64,000 bases of DNA from Gudongella oleilytica (lineage in GTDB: Bacteria; Bacillota; Clostridia; Tissierellales; Tissierellaceae), in assembly GCF_004101785.1 (NCBI RefSeq), contig NZ_CP035130.1:434001-498000 (forward strand), read 5' to 3'. The notes below the pieces were generated by a model. The model was not told the DNA's origin, searched no databases, and saw only the letters and a program-made list of their open reading frames with translations. This document shows positions 62,881 through 64,000 of the stretch, one piece after another (within the stretch, counting starts at the first letter, position 1; every line of letters starts with the position of its first letter). Position numbers and translations under genes: made by a program.

Positions 62881-63765
62881 ATGATTGTAATTACAGTTAC
62901 TAATTGCCCTAGATCATTAAGGGGGGATTTGACCTTATGGCTTCAAGAAATCGATACTGGAGTTTTTGTAGGTAGAGTAAGCGCCAGAGTTAGAGAAGAA
63001 CTGTGGGCAAGAGTAAATGAAAATATTATTAATGGATCAGCAACTTTAACATTTGGAACAAACAATGAACAAGGGTATACTTTTACAACCTTAAATACCA
63101 ATAGAAAGGTTTTGACACATGGAGGAGTTACTCTGGTACAAATACCAAGAGATGATGAAAGGGAAATTGTTTCAAAGAACAAAGGTTATTCTAAAGCATC
63201 TAAGATGATGAAGGCAAAAAATTCTTCAAAATATAAAAAAGGGGTTAACCTACCTGATGAATATGTAATCTTGGATATAGAAACCACAGGAACCAATAAA
63301 AACCAGGATGAAATAATCGAGATTGGTGCCTTGTTTGTTTCAAAAAATATTGTAATCGATACATTCAATGCTTATACAAAGATTAAGGGTAAAATCCCAG
63401 ATAAAATAAGTGAAATGACTGGAATCGACTATAGTGTCATTAAATCTAAGGGAGTGGATTTAGTAGTAGCCTTAAAAGATATAAAAGAATTTATTGGGAA
63501 TAAACCAATTGTTGGACATAAGATAATCTTTGATGTTGATTTTTTAAACAAAGCATTTACTGCAAATAATATGGGGACTATAAGTAATTTTTATATAGAC
63601 ACCTCTGCTTTGGTGAGAAAGATCGAACCAAAATTATCGTCATATACTTTGGAGTTTTTAGCTAGATATTATGAAATAAATGTTGAAAAATTTCATAGAG
63701 GGCTTTGTGATTGTTATACAACATTTGATCTAATCCAAAAGTTAAATGAAAAAGAACAAAATTAA
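62881..63765 (+). CDS. cas2: Cas2e fused to a DnaQ-like 3'-5' exonuclease
   Basis: 294 aa in two parts. Residues 1-90 are Cas2e (MIVITVTNCPRSLRGDLTLWLQEIDTGVFVG), the structural dimer of the spacer integrase. After a Lys/Ser-rich linker (about 95-125) comes a DEDDh exonuclease: Asp132 and Glu134 in DIETTG, Asp218 in HKIIFDVDFL, His272 and Asp277 in HRGLCD, all five catalytic residues present. Cas2-DnaQ fusions are known in some I-E systems, for example in Streptococcus thermophilus, where the exonuclease trims prespacers. The stop is only 34 bp before the first repeat. Confidence 0.94.
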   Translation: MIVITVTNCPRSLRGDLTLWLQEIDTGVFVGRVSARVREELWARVNENIINGSATLTFGTNNEQGYTFTTLNTNRKVLTHGGVTLVQIPRDDEREIVSKNKGYSKASKMMKAKNSSKYKKGVNLPDEYVILDIETTGTNKNQDEIIEIGALFVSKNIVIDTFNAYTKIKGKIPDKISEMTGIDYSVIKSKGVDLVVALKDIKEFIGNKPIVGHKIIFDVDFLNKAFTANNMGTISNFYIDTSALVRKIEPKLSSYTLEFLARYYEINVEKFHRGLCDCYTTFDLIQKLNEKEQN

Positions 63766-63799
63766 TTTTAAAATGGCTTATTATGAGGATCTATTTACT

Positions 63800-64000
63800 G
63801 TGTTCCCCGCACACGCGGGGGTGATCCCTCTAAAGTAGTCTCCTCAGCTGCTGGATCCACGTGTTCCCCGCACACGCGGGGGTGATCCTTCCTTATGTGC
63901 GTCTGGATCCTTCTTTACTTCGTGTTCCCCGCACACGCGGGGGTGATCCTATTACGAGATGGAGTAGTTATAGGGGAGGTCAGTGTTCCCCGCACACGCG
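63800..64000 (+). CRISPR. Type I-E CRISPR array, leader-proximal end, truncated by the window
   Basis: 28-bp repeats at 63800-63827, 63861-63888 and 63922-63949 are identical; a fourth begins at 63983 and is cut at 18 bp. All three spacers are 33 bp, a 61-bp period. Repeats begin GTGTTCCCCGC and contain the stem CCCCGC-ACAC-GCGGGG followed by GTGATCC, the typical I-E repeat read in the same direction as the cas genes; Cas6e would cut at the 3' base of this stem. The 29th base varies (C, T, T) and belongs to the spacers. Confidence 0.97.

Overview
The window reads as chromosome of an anaerobic, amino-acid-fermenting Bacillota (Clostridia / Tissierellia-like). Four things point there: strong Shine-Dalgarno sites with many TTG and GTG starts; sigma-A promoters of the TTGxxx-17-TATAAT type; the clostridial gene order rho-rpmE-DUF1385-prmC-prfA-sua5-ywlE-rpiB-upp-tagO-wecB-thl; and genes for the second half of clostridial lysine fermentation (kal, kce, thl, atoD, atoA). 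No rRNA or tRNA gene was seen. Layout. 0-2.4 kb: a B12-dependent ribonucleotide reductase (nrdJ) behind two NrdR-like boxes. 2.6-8.0 kb: an ABC uptake operon with a DUF3798 lipoprotein as its presumed binding protein. 8.4-14.3 kb: a complete Opp/Dpp-type peptide importer; the binding protein comes last and has its own promoter. 14.5-20.1 kb: an MFS permease, a self-contained 29-codon microprotein gene, a Lon-like protease and pyrG. 20.3-25.7 kb (minus strand): a MacB-like ABC export operon with a CARDB-type surface protein, then a PPi-type phosphofructokinase. 25.9-30.1 kb: kal-kce, an intracellular gamma-glutamyltransferase and glpX. 30.1-40.9 kb: the conserved transcription, translation and envelope-precursor block. 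40.9-46.3 kb: thiolase and acetoacetate CoA-transferase, then murA and an mreB/mbl homologue. 46.4-49.2 kb (minus): a large secreted phosphodiester glycosidase. 49.5-52.6 kb: three uncharacterised membrane proteins, two with zinc ribbons. 52.7-53.6 kb: decayed genes, including a MocA-like nucleotidyltransferase. 53.6-54.1 kb (minus): a SixA-like phosphatase lacking one catalytic His. 54.5-64 kb: a visibly AT-richer type I-E CRISPR-Cas locus (cas3, cas8e, cse2, cas7e, cas5e, cas6e, cas1e, and cas2 fused to a DnaQ-like exonuclease) with the first 3.6 repeats of its array, which runs off the window. Working together: Kce and Kal turn 3-keto-5-aminohexanoate into acetoacetate and crotonyl-CoA; AtoDA and thiolase would carry acetoacetate to two acetyl-CoA. 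The peptide importer and gamma-glutamyltransferase fit a peptide/amino-acid feeder. PrmC modifies the GGQ glutamine of PrfA, encoded 1.2 kb downstream. Intergenic DNA carries a dispersed repeat family (a core beginning GTCATCC or GTCATTC, flanked by 7-bp tandem repeats), a long REP-like palindrome, and a 71-bp palindromic element with apparent 4-bp target duplications. Nothing here is certainly a new defence system. The best candidates for undescribed biology are the microprotein gene, the zinc-ribbon membrane cluster, the DUF3798 transporter, and the two small non-coding element families.
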